Shown here: piece by piece, positions 26,889-36,575 of the stretch | How positions within the stretch are numbered: position 1 is the stretch's first letter | Layout: every line of letters starts with the position of its first letter | From: Bacteroidota bacterium | GTDB taxonomy: Bacteria > Bacteroidota > Rhodothermia > Rhodothermales > Bin80 | Length of the DNA stretch: 49,247 nucleotides | Direction of reading: 5' to 3' | Assembly (NCBI GenBank): GCA_026708685.1 | Contig: JAPOUL010000127.1 | Location: 1-49,247, forward strand | The notes under the pieces: generated by a model | Database searches by the model: none | What the model was told of the DNA's origin: nothing | The model's input: the letters and a program-made list of their open reading frames with translations, nothing else | Translations under genes and position numbers: made by a program

Positions 26889-27593
26889 AATTTGGTATGA
26901 TGATTTGATGAAAAAATGTCATTGAACCGCATGGAAAGGTGTTTAAAGCAACTGTGTGCATATACTGCACATCTAAATCTCTCCCATGAGTTTTGTATTC
27001 AACGGAGCAAGGTTCCCACTGAATTGAGATACGATCTTTGTGCCTTAATATTCCACAAATGAGCCTCTGTTAAATCTTCAGAGATTGATGATGATTGATG
27101 ACGGCTTACGAATTGATTCCTCACCAGAAAACAATGACCTCCATTTGGTTAGGTGGATCATTTTATTGATCGCTGAAAATAGCATTGTTGAGGCCTTTAA
27201 AGGAATGTGAATGATGGACAAAAAACACCCGATTCTGTGCTGTAATGGTATGGCCTATCAATGCCCCCCCGATCATGGTGGGTTAAACAATGCAGATATC
27301 ATACTCCAAACATCAAATAGCACTTGATCCACTGCCGGTTTTGCACAATCTCACTTGCTTTCTACCTCCTCTACTTTCATAAGGTGATTATTTACATGTG
27401 TACCCAAAGTGTTGCTATTTACTCACTGGGGTGTCGTATATCATTCCCTAGAAAAGTGGTCAAAACCGTCTGGTTTTCGGATCTCGTTTTCTGGTCTTCA
27501 GTGCTACCGCCCAAGGCCCCGATCGTTGCCGGAGACTCTTTGCTGCGAATCCTGCCCTGAATGGGACTGTGTTTCGCTGTTAATGGATTTACC
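26889..27593. other. Long gap without recognisable genes
   Basis: 705 bp between the CobW gene and the broken ATPase gene. Composition changes from AT-rich to GC-richer towards 27400-27600, which suggests the right part belongs with the foreign ATPase segment. Only unconvincing short frames and a 7-base C run at 27264-27270 were seen. Confidence 0.45.
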
Positions 27594-28697
27594 CTAGTCG
27601 AGTAGATCCACTAGCCATTTCTGCATTGAGGGTATCGGAATAGCATACGCCCCGTTCGCTCGCTCATCCAGCACTCCCCGCCTGAGCGAACGCCTGAAAA
27701 CCTCCCCTGCCTCTTTCTCGGAATATTCCTTCTCAAGGTCGCACAATATCTGCTCCTTACCTACGGTCGCCCCCAATGGAAGTTTAGCAAACAGACGTGC
27801 GATGATGTGCCTCTGATTTTCAGTGATGCCATGAGCCCTGACGTTGTAATAAGCTATCTGGCGGTCTCGCCCCACCTCCAGTGTGTGCTGGAGGGAAGCG
27901 GGAGTCGACTGATGACCGCTCGCTGCGAGGCACTCCTTCGCGGACTCTACGTAGCACATAATGTGATGTGGCCATCCATGTGAGTGATCTGCGAGGGATT
28001 CAATCCAGCCCTGCGGAGGAGAATCCAGCCCACAGCGGTGGACAAGGTGGTCACGTATTACCGCGCATGTGGACTCACGATCTAAGGATCCGAGCCTGAC
28101 CCTGCAGGACTCCTCAATACGGGAAATACCAAGTGATTCAAACGCAAGCTCCGTAGTACCAAGTCCGCCAGCAAGCAAGATTACGGGTGCCCCGATCTCA
28201 CCATTGTGAATCATGTCAAGCGTAGCCATGGCTCTCTGTTCGTTATCTCCCCGACCTTCAAGTTTTGCCAGATGCTGGGCCTCGTCAAGCACCAAGATGA
28301 GCCCACCAGGACTGGAAGCCTTCTTGATAATATCGACAACGTCTGATAGCATCTCCGTCTCTTTTTTTTCACGCCACCCAAGTCACTCCAACCCAAAGCT
28401 CCATCCCCGCGACTTGCGGGGCTTATAAGGCACCCCAAGCTTCGCCGCCATGCGGGCGGGATCATGAAAGTCGGGGGCGTTGAGACTACCCTTCACTTCA
28501 TAGCCATTCGTTTTTGCATGCTCCGACAGCTCATACAGCAGGGCAGTCTTCCCCGACCCTGGTGGCCCCTTGATGAGGAATGTGGTACCCCTGTTTATTC
28601 TCCGGTAGTGCACAAGAGCACGAACGAACGGGTTGATAACCTCGTCCCGCCCGTGAAAGAACTCCGCAGGACCCCGGTATTCGGTGAAGACTTCCAT
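27594..28697 (-). pseudogene. AAA-type ATPase gene interrupted by one in-frame TGA
   Basis: Two open frames, 28383-28697 (104 codons) and 27594-28352 (from its own ATG), are in the same reading frame and separated only by a TGA at 28383-28385. Between them the frame reads LGWREKKETE and stays open. The first piece has Walker A (GPPGSGKTALLYEL); the second has Walker B (LILVLDEAQHL), sensor-like VILLAGGLG, and a helical C-terminus with a winged-helix look. Read through, it is a 367-residue AAA_16/ORC-like P-loop ATPase. The TGA may replace a Trp codon (TGG). The segment is visibly GC-richer than its neighbours, suggesting transfer. Either a recent nonsense mutation, a sequencing error or readthrough could explain it. 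Confidence 0.75.
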
Positions 28698-29339
28698 TGT
28701 GGTAGGGTGGGGAATTACGGGGATTGCTTAACCCCTATCTCATGTGCAGGTGCCCGAAGTATCAACACTCTTAAAGGCATGGAACCCTCAGATGAATGAG
28801 CAGTAACGCATTGCCCGCGGACCAGAAATCGTTTGTCAAGTATAATCTGCTCTTGCATCTCAAGGCTTTTGCATACAGTAGTCTTACATAATAGATACAA
28901 CATTTCTCTAAATGAAACGCTCAGATACGACATTACCATAGGATCTGTCCAAATTCGTTCCATCACACCAGTCATGCTCAACCTAAATCACCTTTGAGCA
29001 ACTAGCAGAATCATTCATGGAATTTCGCACTGGAGCGAAATACTCCTCAAAAACTCACAGAGTTAAAGAGCTTTGATTCGGAAAGATACATCCAAGAAAA
29101 TCACAAGGGCTGACGATAGTGTCCATCCAACCACGCACAAAACACTATATTGATGACTTGAACATTCATCTTTTGTTGAAGCCAATGAGGATGCAGAAAA
29201 GATCTCTCTAAATAGGGATTTCTAAGATCAAGACAGATGTATTCCTATCCATCATCTGGAGAGTATAGCTTCCATAAGAGATTCTCAATCATTGTTGAGC
29301 ATGGACCCCAAAGCCACCAATGAGATCAAACCATGAGTC
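28698..29339. other. Gap without recognisable genes
   Basis: About 640 bp upstream of the broken ATPase and downstream of the metalloprotease. A minus-strand frame at 28715-28981 has no family-like features and I treat it as chance. No RNA gene or clear terminator was found. Confidence 0.45.
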
Positions 29340-31814
29340 TTAGTCATCTCCGTCAAGAATATCTTCAATGCGAACGCTCACATCTTCCAAATGGAGTCTA
29401 GTCATACGATCTCTCGTACGCCGAGCTGCTCGGTCAACCGCTGTTTTCAACGAATTGAGTTCACCTCGCACTTGAGCACGAATATCGGATTGGCTAACAT
29501 CAATAGGGGCCATGCCATAACTGATAAAGAATGATGAGACAGTCGGTGCTTCCTCGGTCATCAGATATTCAAGTCGCTCTATATGCCCTCTCTGAAGATT
29601 GCGGCGAAATGGTGCAATCATAGATGCCCTTGGTAATTCGGACCAGATTCCATCACGTAAATCATCCAGAAGCTCAGAGAATGTGTAGACTTCCATTCCA
29701 TTCGATAATGCCTCCGCCTCCATGAGGCGCCCAATCCGTATAGGATTTAAAATCGTATTCACCGCACCTACCTGATATCGACGAATTCGATCCATTGCTC
29801 CAACTCCTTCTACACGTCGTAAGATATCATGGTCAAGGATCCAATCGGGAGAAGCAAAAGCTTCTCTGGATAACCACTCCATGGAATTGCGCTGAATTTC
29901 AGCTGGAACTGGAGTATAGACAACCCCTTCCTGATCGTAGGTTTTGAAAGTTTCATAATGCCCACCAATGTTTGCGGCCACATGTCCGATATAGCGATTC
30001 CACTGGATAGCGATCTGACCGTACAGTTCATTGAGATCTCCGTAGTCTTTCGCATCTTCTGCTGTCCAATCAATCAATTCACCAAGGATTACTTTCAGAT
30101 TTGCAATACCATAGTCACTTGCCTTCACGGCATCATCGCCTAAATCCTCATTTTGAGATCTTGGATCCACGCGTGGACCTTGACGTCCATAGAAGTATAT
30201 TGGATCATCTGCTCTCTCTATGACCCACTGGTTGAGTGTTTTTCGCTCTTCATCAGCAGATTCTGCATCTAAAAGAGCCGAATATCCCCACTTCACTGAC
30301 CATTTATCATAGATTCCTATGTCAGGCATGAGGTTGGTCACACCATCCCCTGGTTGTGCAATATAGTTGAATCGGGCATAATCCATGATGGAAGGAGATG
30401 TACCATGAATATCGGTAAATGCAGGAGATCGAAGTGAATCAACGGGAAACGCAGCACTTGATCCCCAATTGTGAGGAAGTCCAAGCGTATGTCCAACTTC
30501 ATGGGCAGAGACAAAACGAATGAGTCGTCCCATCACTTCATCCCGAAATTCTACAGATCGTGCATCAGGGTTGACGGCGGCCGTCTGTACAAGAAACCAA
30601 TTCCGTAGCAAATTCATCACATTATGATACCATCCAATATCACTTTCAAGAATTTCACCAGTCCGGGGATCGTGGACATGAGGACCAAATGCATTTTGTA
30701 TGTCGGAAGCAAAGTATCGAATCACCGAATATCGCACATCTTCTGGACTGAATTCTGGGTCTTCCTCAACGGTAGGAGGATCTTTGCCCATGATTGCGTT
30801 TTTGAAACCAGCAGCTTCAAATGCCCGATTCCAATCATCAACGCCCTGCTTCAGATAAGGTCTCCACTTCATCGGAGTCGCTGGATCAATATAATAGACG
30901 ATCGGCTTGACGGGCTCCGTCAATTCACCTCGTGCATAGGCCTCAGGATCTTTGGGTTCAAGCCTCCATCGGGTAATATAACACCTCTCTTCCGCTTTCT
31001 GAGCATCTCTGCCGTAGTCCGTCATTGTAACACTGAAAAACCCTACGCGCTGATCGCATAACCTTGGTTGCATCAGATCCTGTGGTAACAGGATCATGGA
31101 CTGGTTCATTTCTACCGAAACCGTTCCGCCAGAGGAACTTGATGGAGGTTCAGGAGCATCGTAACTCAGAACATGTTTGACTTCAATGTTCAGTGGATAA
31201 CTCTTTGCTGAGGAGATGTAGGTGCGATCGTCATCCAATCTGCGAACGCGATACTGCTCACGTCGAAACGATGGTAATCCCAATGAGGGTACATCCGATG
31301 TAAAAAGATCGGTCACTTCAATCACATGAGCAGTAGAGTCCTCACTCATCGTCTCTATTTCAAATGCACGCAGAATGGGTTCAAAGTTTGAATTGCGAAC
31401 CGCACGATAGATGGGCTGATCTTCATCAGCGACATTCTCATGGGACACAATGCGTAGCAGGATCTTGTCGGATTGTTTCTGCCAGCGTAACACCTGTGTA
31501 TTGGTTTTCATGCCCCCAAACCCCATATTATCCATGGTGGCCGCCATGCGGGACACAAGAAGCATTTCCACATCCAGTAGTGAATCGGGAATTTCAAAGT
31601 ATAACTTTTCATCCATCTGATGTACCTTGAATAAACCGTCATCGGTCACAGCATCGTCAGTGATCACATCGCTGTATTTGACAGCATCGTCCTCTTTTTC
31701 CTCAGATTCAGAAGTGAACTCTGGCGTAGAGGTTGTGGACGGGCGAAGCGAGGAGCAACTCGCGAGGAAAAGCAATATACACAATGGAAGAACCGCACTC
31801 AGAAGAAATCGCAT
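29340..31814 (-). CDS. Zinc-dependent metzincin-like lipoprotein protease (DUF5117/DUF5118 type)
   Basis: 824 residues. The N-terminus is a lipoprotein signal ending FLASC, giving lipidation at Cys20, so it is probably outer-membrane attached. Residues ~45-300 match the N-terminal DUF5118/DUF5117-type region (e.g. LLVSRMAATMDNMGFGG and EMNQSMILLPQDLMQPR). The catalytic motif HEVGHTLGLPH (438-448) is a complete HExxHxxGxxH metzincin zinc site, and SIMDYARFNY downstream supplies the Met-turn. The C-terminal third is helical. Such proteases are widespread in Bacteroidota, Gemmatimonadota and relatives, and substrates are unknown. It is transcribed divergently from katG with 222 bp between; a palindrome in that gap may control one or both. 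Confidence 0.88.
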   Translation of the reverse strand: MRFLLSAVLPLCILLFLASCSSLRPSTTSTPEFTSESEEKEDDAVKYSDVITDDAVTDDGLFKVHQMDEKLYFEIPDSLLDVEMLLVSRMAATMDNMGFGGMKTNTQVLRWQKQSDKILLRIVSHENVADEDQPIYRAVRNSNFEPILRAFEIETMSEDSTAHVIEVTDLFTSDVPSLGLPSFRREQYRVRRLDDDRTYISSAKSYPLNIEVKHVLSYDAPEPPSSSSGGTVSVEMNQSMILLPQDLMQPRLCDQRVGFFSVTMTDYGRDAQKAEERCYITRWRLEPKDPEAYARGELTEPVKPIVYYIDPATPMKWRPYLKQGVDDWNRAFEAAGFKNAIMGKDPPTVEEDPEFSPEDVRYSVIRYFASDIQNAFGPHVHDPRTGEILESDIGWYHNVMNLLRNWFLVQTAAVNPDARSVEFRDEVMGRLIRFVSAHEVGHTLGLPHNWGSSAAFPVDSLRSPAFTDIHGTSPSIMDYARFNYIAQPGDGVTNLMPDIGIYDKWSVKWGYSALLDAESADEERKTLNQWVIERADDPIYFYGRQGPRVDPRSQNEDLGDDAVKASDYGIANLKVILGELIDWTAEDAKDYGDLNELYGQIAIQWNRYIGHVAANIGGHYETFKTYDQEGVVYTPVPAEIQRNSMEWLSREAFASPDWILDHDILRRVEGVGAMDRIRRYQVGAVNTILNPIRIGRLMEAEALSNGMEVYTFSELLDDLRDGIWSELPRASMIAPFRRNLQRGHIERLEYLMTEEAPTVSSFFISYGMAPIDVSQSDIRAQVRGELNSLKTAVDRAARRTRDRMTRLHLEDVSVRIEDILDGDD

Positions 31815-31887
31815 AGATCCGTAGGTTTGAATTGAATAAAAATACGACAGAAATCGTTAAATGGTTTAAGCTAAGTAGATTCATCAG

Positions 31888-31908
31888 CAATGAAAAGAAT
31901 TTTCATTG
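31888..31908. promoter_or_regulatory. Palindrome between the protease and katG genes
   Basis: CAATGAAAA and TTTTCATTG are perfect 9-bp arms with a GAA centre. The site is 74 bp upstream of the protease start and 129 bp upstream of katG, a suitable place for a dimeric regulator of divergent genes. It does not match the PerR or Fur consensus that I know. Confidence 0.35.
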
Positions 31909-32036
31909 ATCCATCTATTTGCAAAATGAAATTCCTTGCACTATTTTGTGTTAAAAGAGTTTACTGAGGCACAGCATTTTGTGATCTGTGTAACTTACTC
32001 TAATTTTAACCCTCAACCATCCACACATATTGTTTC

Positions 32037-34220
32037 ATGAGCCAAGAAGTAAGCTGTCCAGTCAATGGAACCACGCACTCTGCCAAAAAAAGGTACTCCA
32101 ACTTGGATTGGTGGCCGAATCAGGTCAATCTGAAGATTCTATCCCAGAATTCTCCCCAACTCAACCCATACGGAGAAGATTTTAGCTATGCCGAAGAATT
32201 CAATACCCTAGATCTTGAGGCGGTCAGAAAGGATCTCTACGCCCTGATGACCGATTCACAACAATGGTGGCCCGCTGATTATGGTCATTATGGCCCCTTC
32301 TTTATCCGTATGGCATGGCATAGTGCTGGTACCTATCGAATAGGAGATGGCAGAGGTGGTGCTTCTTCAGGAACGCTACGATTTGCCCCACTCAACAGTT
32401 GGCCAGACAATGCAAACCTTGACAAGGCCCGAAGATTACTTTGGCCTATCAAACAAAAATATGGCCGTAAACTTTCTTGGGCGGATCTGATGATTCTCAC
32501 AGGAAACTGTGCCCTTGAATCCATGGGCTTCAAAACCTATGGATTTGCAGGAGGCCGCGAAGATGTTTGGGAACCTGAAGAAGATATCTATTGGGGATCA
32601 GAAACGACTTGGCTCGGAGACTCTCGCTACACGGGTGAGCGGGATCTTGAGCATCCATTAGGAGCGGTACAAATGGGGCTTATTTATGTTAACCCCGAGG
32701 GCCCCAATGGGACACCAGATCCGTTGGCTGCGGCAACCGATATCCGTGAAACCTTTGCCCGAATGGCCATGAATGACGAAGAGACGGTGGCACTGATTGC
32801 AGGTGGTCATACGTTTGGCAAAGCACATGGTGCGGCCCCAGATAGCATCTATGTAGGGCCTGAACCTGAAGGTGCACCGATTGAACAGCAGGGGCTTGGG
32901 TGGAAGAATACCTTTGGTGACGGCAAGGGTAGCAGTACCATCACTAGCGGGCTTGAGGGTGCCTGGACAACCAAGCCGGCAACATGGGATAACAATTATT
33001 TTGAAAACTTATTCGGCTACGAGTGGAAGCAGATTGAGGGCCCAGGTGGAGCACAACAGTGGACTCCTGCTGATCCATCCGCAAATGGAACGGTACCGGA
33101 TGCACATGATTCTTCAGTCACGCATGCACCATTTATGCTCACCACGGATTTAGCACTGCGTGCTGATCCTTCTTATGCTGAAATTTCTAAGCGATTTTAT
33201 TCCAATCCCAACGAATTTGCTGATGCTTTCTCTCGTGCATGGTTCAAATTAACCCACCGAGATATGGGGCCTGTCAGTCGATATCTTGGACCATTGGTTC
33301 CTAAAGAGCCTCTCATTTGGCAAGATCCTGTACCGGCGGTTGATCATGAATTGGTCAGTGAGGAGGATATTTTGAATCTCAGACAACGGATCCTTGGATC
33401 TGGTCTTACGCTGGGTCAGCTTGTACGAACGGCATGGGCATCCGCTTCCACATTTCGTGGGACCGACATGCGTGGTGGTGCCAATGGATCCCGTATCCGT
33501 CTCGCTCCACAAAATTCTTGGGAAGTCAACAACCCAAAAGAACTCAAAGTGATCCTTGAGACGTTTGAAAAAGTCAGGTCTCACTTCCGTTCTGATTATG
33601 GTAAAACAGTTTCTATTGCGGACATGATTGTTTTGGGAGGAAACATAGCCATTGAATTTGGTGTCCAGCGTACTGGGCATCGTATCAACATTCCATTTAC
33701 ACCTGGCCGTACGGATGCCACTCAGGAATTCACGGATGCAGACTCGTTCGCTGTTTTGGAACCTGTTGCAGATGGGTTTCGGAATTACCTTCAGCCTGGG
33801 CTTTCTCAGTCTTCAGGGGAGTTGCTGATCGACCGTGCTCATATGCTCCAGTTAACCGTTGTTGAGATGACGGCTTTGGTCGGCGGATTGCGGGTGATGA
33901 ATGGTAATTATGATGGCTCCCCTTTAGGTGTGTTTACTGATCGTCCTGAGTACTTCACCTCGGACTTCTTTGTGAATCTCTTAGATATCAATACGGTTTG
34001 GACTCCCTCTACATCGGACAATGGAGTTTATGAAGGACGGGATTCTACCACTGACCAACTCAAGTGGAAAGCATCTTCAGTGGATCTTCTTTTTGGATCC
34101 AACTCTCAACTGCGTGCGATAGCAGAGGTCTTTGCATCCGATGATGGACGAAAAGAATTAATAAAGACGTTTGTGGATGCATGGACAAAGGTCATGAATC
34201 TTGACCGATTTGATCTTTAA
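32037..34220 (+). CDS. katG: Catalase-peroxidase
   Basis: Haem enzyme that removes hydrogen peroxide, with both catalase and broad peroxidase activity. 727 residues, the usual two-domain length. Distal residues Arg91, Trp94 and His95 ([12 protein letters not shown]) are present, the proximal haem ligand is His258 ([10 protein letters not shown]), and the Trp94-Tyr217-Met243 adduct needed for catalase activity is complete with the family's spacing. The C-terminal duplicated domain starts near residue 440 and has lost haem ligation, as normal. No signal peptide, so it is cytoplasmic. A palindrome in the upstream divergent region may mediate peroxide control, but no known peroxide-regulator box was recognised. 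Confidence 0.96.
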   Translation: MSQEVSCPVNGTTHSAKKRYSNLDWWPNQVNLKILSQNSPQLNPYGEDFSYAEEFNTLDLEAVRKDLYALMTDSQQWWPADYGHYGPFFIRMAWHSAGTYRIGDGRGGASSGTLRFAPLNSWPDNANLDKARRLLWPIKQKYGRKLSWADLMILTGNCALESMGFKTYGFAGGREDVWEPEEDIYWGSETTWLGDSRYTGERDLEHPLGAVQMGLIYVNPEGPNGTPDPLAAATDIRETFARMAMNDEETVALIAGGHTFGKAHGAAPDSIYVGPEPEGAPIEQQGLGWKNTFGDGKGSSTITSGLEGAWTTKPATWDNNYFENLFGYEWKQIEGPGGAQQWTPADPSANGTVPDAHDSSVTHAPFMLTTDLALRADPSYAEISKRFYSNPNEFADAFSRAWFKLTHRDMGPVSRYLGPLVPKEPLIWQDPVPAVDHELVSEEDILNLRQRILGSGLTLGQLVRTAWASASTFRGTDMRGGANGSRIRLAPQNSWEVNNPKELKVILETFEKVRSHFRSDYGKTVSIADMIVLGGNIAIEFGVQRTGHRINIPFTPGRTDATQEFTDADSFAVLEPVADGFRNYLQPGLSQSSGELLIDRAHMLQLTVVEMTALVGGLRVMNGNYDGSPLGVFTDRPEYFTSDFFVNLLDINTVWTPSTSDNGVYEGRDSTTDQLKWKASSVDLLFGSNSQLRAIAEVFASDDGRKELIKTFVDAWTKVMNLDRFDL

Positions 34221-34451
34221 TAGTGGTGGAATATCGTTGAGATGACCCCGATAAGGCATTCATCTCCTCCCATTTAGATCAGTGGCATTCGCCCATTCAA
34301 CAAGTTCAAAATGATTTGTTGGGGAGGAGCCAGCCCCGTGCTTGTCAGTATCCACTCCTCTGAGATCTCAGTGAGTGAGCACCTTAACTGTTGCATTTAA
34401 TCCCGTATTTACTCTCAAGGATTTTCCCGTACGTTTCTTGAAGACACTACC

Positions 34452-34718
34452 CTATTGCTTGAAAGAAGATCGTTCCTCTTGAAGACATGATGATGGATGT
34501 CTCTTTCTAAAACTGGCTCCATCAATCGTGCACAGGTGGCCGGGTTCTCCCCCAATGATCATCCAGTCAACCCCCTTGACTCGGATATCTGGACGGGGCT
34601 GTGATCGGTTCAATGGACAGAACCTGACATCAGTATTCGTATATTTCAGCTCTTGAAGTCGAAACTGCCCTTGATCTGATTTGATGCTCGTTCCCAGCGA
34701 GATCTGCTCAGCGATCAA
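34452..34718 (-). pseudogene. C-terminal remnant of a DUF5131 (phage Gp37/Gp68-like) protein
   Basis: An 88-codon frame whose core reads ISLGTSIKSD, then DVRFCPLNRS, then GVDWMIIGGEPGH and a closing SSFKQ. This order matches, from memory, the C-terminal half of DUF5131 proteins (V-LGTS-, RF-S-EPL, DWVIVGGESG, FFFKQWG). The N-terminal part, with the radical-SAM-like cysteines, is missing, and the frame begins inside the end of the reductase gene (11-nt overlap). It is probably a leftover of a phage-related insertion at the 3' end of the reductase gene. Confidence 0.55.
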
Positions 34719-36096
34719 GGACTTCTATCATACTGCTGATTGATGTAAATTTTACACGCGGGCATCCCCTCGCTTCACCAGCGGTTCTTTCAAGTTGATC
34801 CAGATGTTCCCAATCATTCCAGGAAAATACATGATCGCAGCGATCAGCCAACATTTGATCCACTGATTCAAGATCGGAATACTCAGGAACAAAACAGCGT
34901 TCAGCCACAACATCTTCTATCATACACTGAACTGTTTCCAGAGCATCTGGCTTGTTGGTGCCAATGACTCCGGTAGGCCCTCGCTTGATCCATCCACCAA
35001 CATATACTCCTCCAGTGAATCCATCGCCTATAACCCTCCCACGATCATTGGGGATGATTGCCCAGTCCTTCCGAAAGGGAATTTCTGGTAGTGGAACCCC
35101 ACGATAACCAACTGATCTGAATACAATCTCTGCGGGTAATCCTTCCGTCAAGCCCGTGGCCTGTGACTGTAAACGGTCACCATGGGTGATGAGAACATTT
35201 TTTCGTAGCGTTACGCTACCCACCCCTCCATAGCCATCATCATGTAATCTTTCTGGGGAAACCAGAAAACGTAGGATGAGACGACGTTTTTTCTGGAAAG
35301 ATGATTTTTTTGAAAGTTCCTGAATCAATTGAACTTTCTTGGATGTCAGCCGATCACCGTGTTCTGACATCCAAGCCTCAGACTCTGAGTCCAATTGTGC
35401 CTCCGATTCGGGAATAAACAAGTCTGCCCCCGATAATTCTCCAAGCTCTTTGGCTTCTGGATGCGTAAATGCAGCCTGTGCAGGCCCCCTACGCCCGAGC
35501 ATATAGACTTCTTCCACACCACTTTCCGCAAGTGCTTCAAGTGCATAGTCAGCTATATCTGTCTGTTTTAATTCATCTACTGTACGACATAAAATCCGAC
35601 AGACATCAACTGCCACATTCCCAACTCCTACAACCGCTACACAGCGTCTTGAAAGATCAAATTGAAGATCTTTATAATCAGGATGTCCGTTGTACCATGC
35701 GACAAAATCTGTGGCAGAATAGCTACGCTGTAAATCTTCACCGGGAATATTGAGTCTGCGATCTACCTGTGCACCCGTTGAAAAATAGACTTGATGATAA
35801 TACTTTCTTAGATCTTCTAAATGTACATGTTTGCCATACTCCACATTCCCGAAAAAACGAAATCTCGGATTGGAGGCGATTTTTGTATAGACACGTGTGA
35901 CATTTTTTATCTTTTGGTGATCTGGTGCAACACCACTACGAACCAAACCATAAGGCACAGGGAGCTTGTCATATACATCCAAATGGATGACATGATCTTT
36001 TTGTTTGAGCAGGTGCCCCGCCGCGTAGAATCCCGCCGGTCCTGCTCCAATGATGGCTACTCTGACCGGGTTACTTTCGCATCCTAATGTATTCAT
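34708..36096 (-). CDS. Adrenodoxin-reductase-type ferredoxin/NADP+ reductase (FprA-like)
   Basis: 462-residue flavoprotein that moves electrons between NADPH and a ferredoxin. The FAD site is AIIGAGPAGFYAAGHLL near the N-terminus. The family-specific stretch PVPYGLVRSGVAPDHQKIKN follows, then the NADP site VVGVGNVAVDVCRIL and the EVYMLGRRGPAQAAFT segment. The second FAD contact is at VGGWIKRGPTGVIGTN near the C-terminus. All nucleotide loops are intact and the length is normal. Ferredoxin partners are not encoded nearby. The 3' end abuts a DUF5131 remnant, which may have replaced the original downstream sequence. Confidence 0.92.
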   Translation of the reverse strand: MNTLGCESNPVRVAIIGAGPAGFYAAGHLLKQKDHVIHLDVYDKLPVPYGLVRSGVAPDHQKIKNVTRVYTKIASNPRFRFFGNVEYGKHVHLEDLRKYYHQVYFSTGAQVDRRLNIPGEDLQRSYSATDFVAWYNGHPDYKDLQFDLSRRCVAVVGVGNVAVDVCRILCRTVDELKQTDIADYALEALAESGVEEVYMLGRRGPAQAAFTHPEAKELGELSGADLFIPESEAQLDSESEAWMSEHGDRLTSKKVQLIQELSKKSSFQKKRRLILRFLVSPERLHDDGYGGVGSVTLRKNVLITHGDRLQSQATGLTEGLPAEIVFRSVGYRGVPLPEIPFRKDWAIIPNDRGRVIGDGFTGGVYVGGWIKRGPTGVIGTNKPDALETVQCMIEDVVAERCFVPEYSDLESVDQMLADRCDHVFSWNDWEHLDQLERTAGEARGCPRVKFTSISSMIEVLDR

Positions 36097-36339
36097 TGAT
36101 CTGTTTGATGATCGTTCAAATCAATAGAATATACTATTTCTCTACAACATGAGTACAAAATTCAATTGACGTTAGACCTATGGCTATCAATTCACACGGA
36201 GATTACTTTGCTTCTATACGAGTAGTATGATGAGGTATCCGGTGAGAGACTTGGATGAGAATCAAACATCATAACAGACCAATAACCAGTGATTTAGTGA
36301 CACTGTATTTGAAAAGGATGTCCATACGAAATTTCCATA
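36097..36339. other. Gap upstream of the reductase gene
   Basis: AT-rich, no gene recognised. Together with the nrdJ-like fragment at 36340-36495 it makes up the 479-bp space between the reductase and the methyltransferase-nuclease gene. Confidence 0.45.
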
Positions 36340-36495
36340 TCCACATGTTGTACAAATAGGTGTGCATATCTTAGTTCTGGTATACACTAATCACTACCGC
36401 CTTGACCAGTGTGCCTCCAACGGAATCCGTCTGGAGAGATCCTATGACAACAGGGATCGATGACAATTGTCCCTGCTCTTCTTCTATTGATTGTT
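36340..36495 (-). pseudogene. Decayed duplicate of the nrdJ 3' end
   Basis: The segment aligns over ~155 nt with the nrdJ region at about 38505-38665, in the same orientation, at roughly three-quarters identity by eye. Translated, it gives TDSVGGTLVKAVVISVYQN against MDSVAGTQVKAAAVMSTYQN in the real gene, then a stop. It lies just beyond the 3' end of the methyltransferase-nuclease gene, so that gene is bracketed by two copies of the nrdJ terminus. This suggests insertion at the nrdJ 3' end with target duplication or partial replacement. Confidence 0.7.
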
Positions 36496-36575
36496 GGGAA
36501 TACAACTTCTATAATACAAGATGATGATCTCGTAGTGAATGCCCTTCACATAATCAAGAAGAACGTCATCTTACA

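Noticed and set aside
28715..28981. Minus-strand open frame upstream of the broken ATPase
   Set aside because: No family-like motifs, biased composition, and no overlap or coupling suggesting a real gene.
21634..36177. Exact 14-mer AATTGACGTTAGAC at 21634 and 36164
   Set aside because: Several shared 14-mers are expected by chance in a window this size; no extended similarity.
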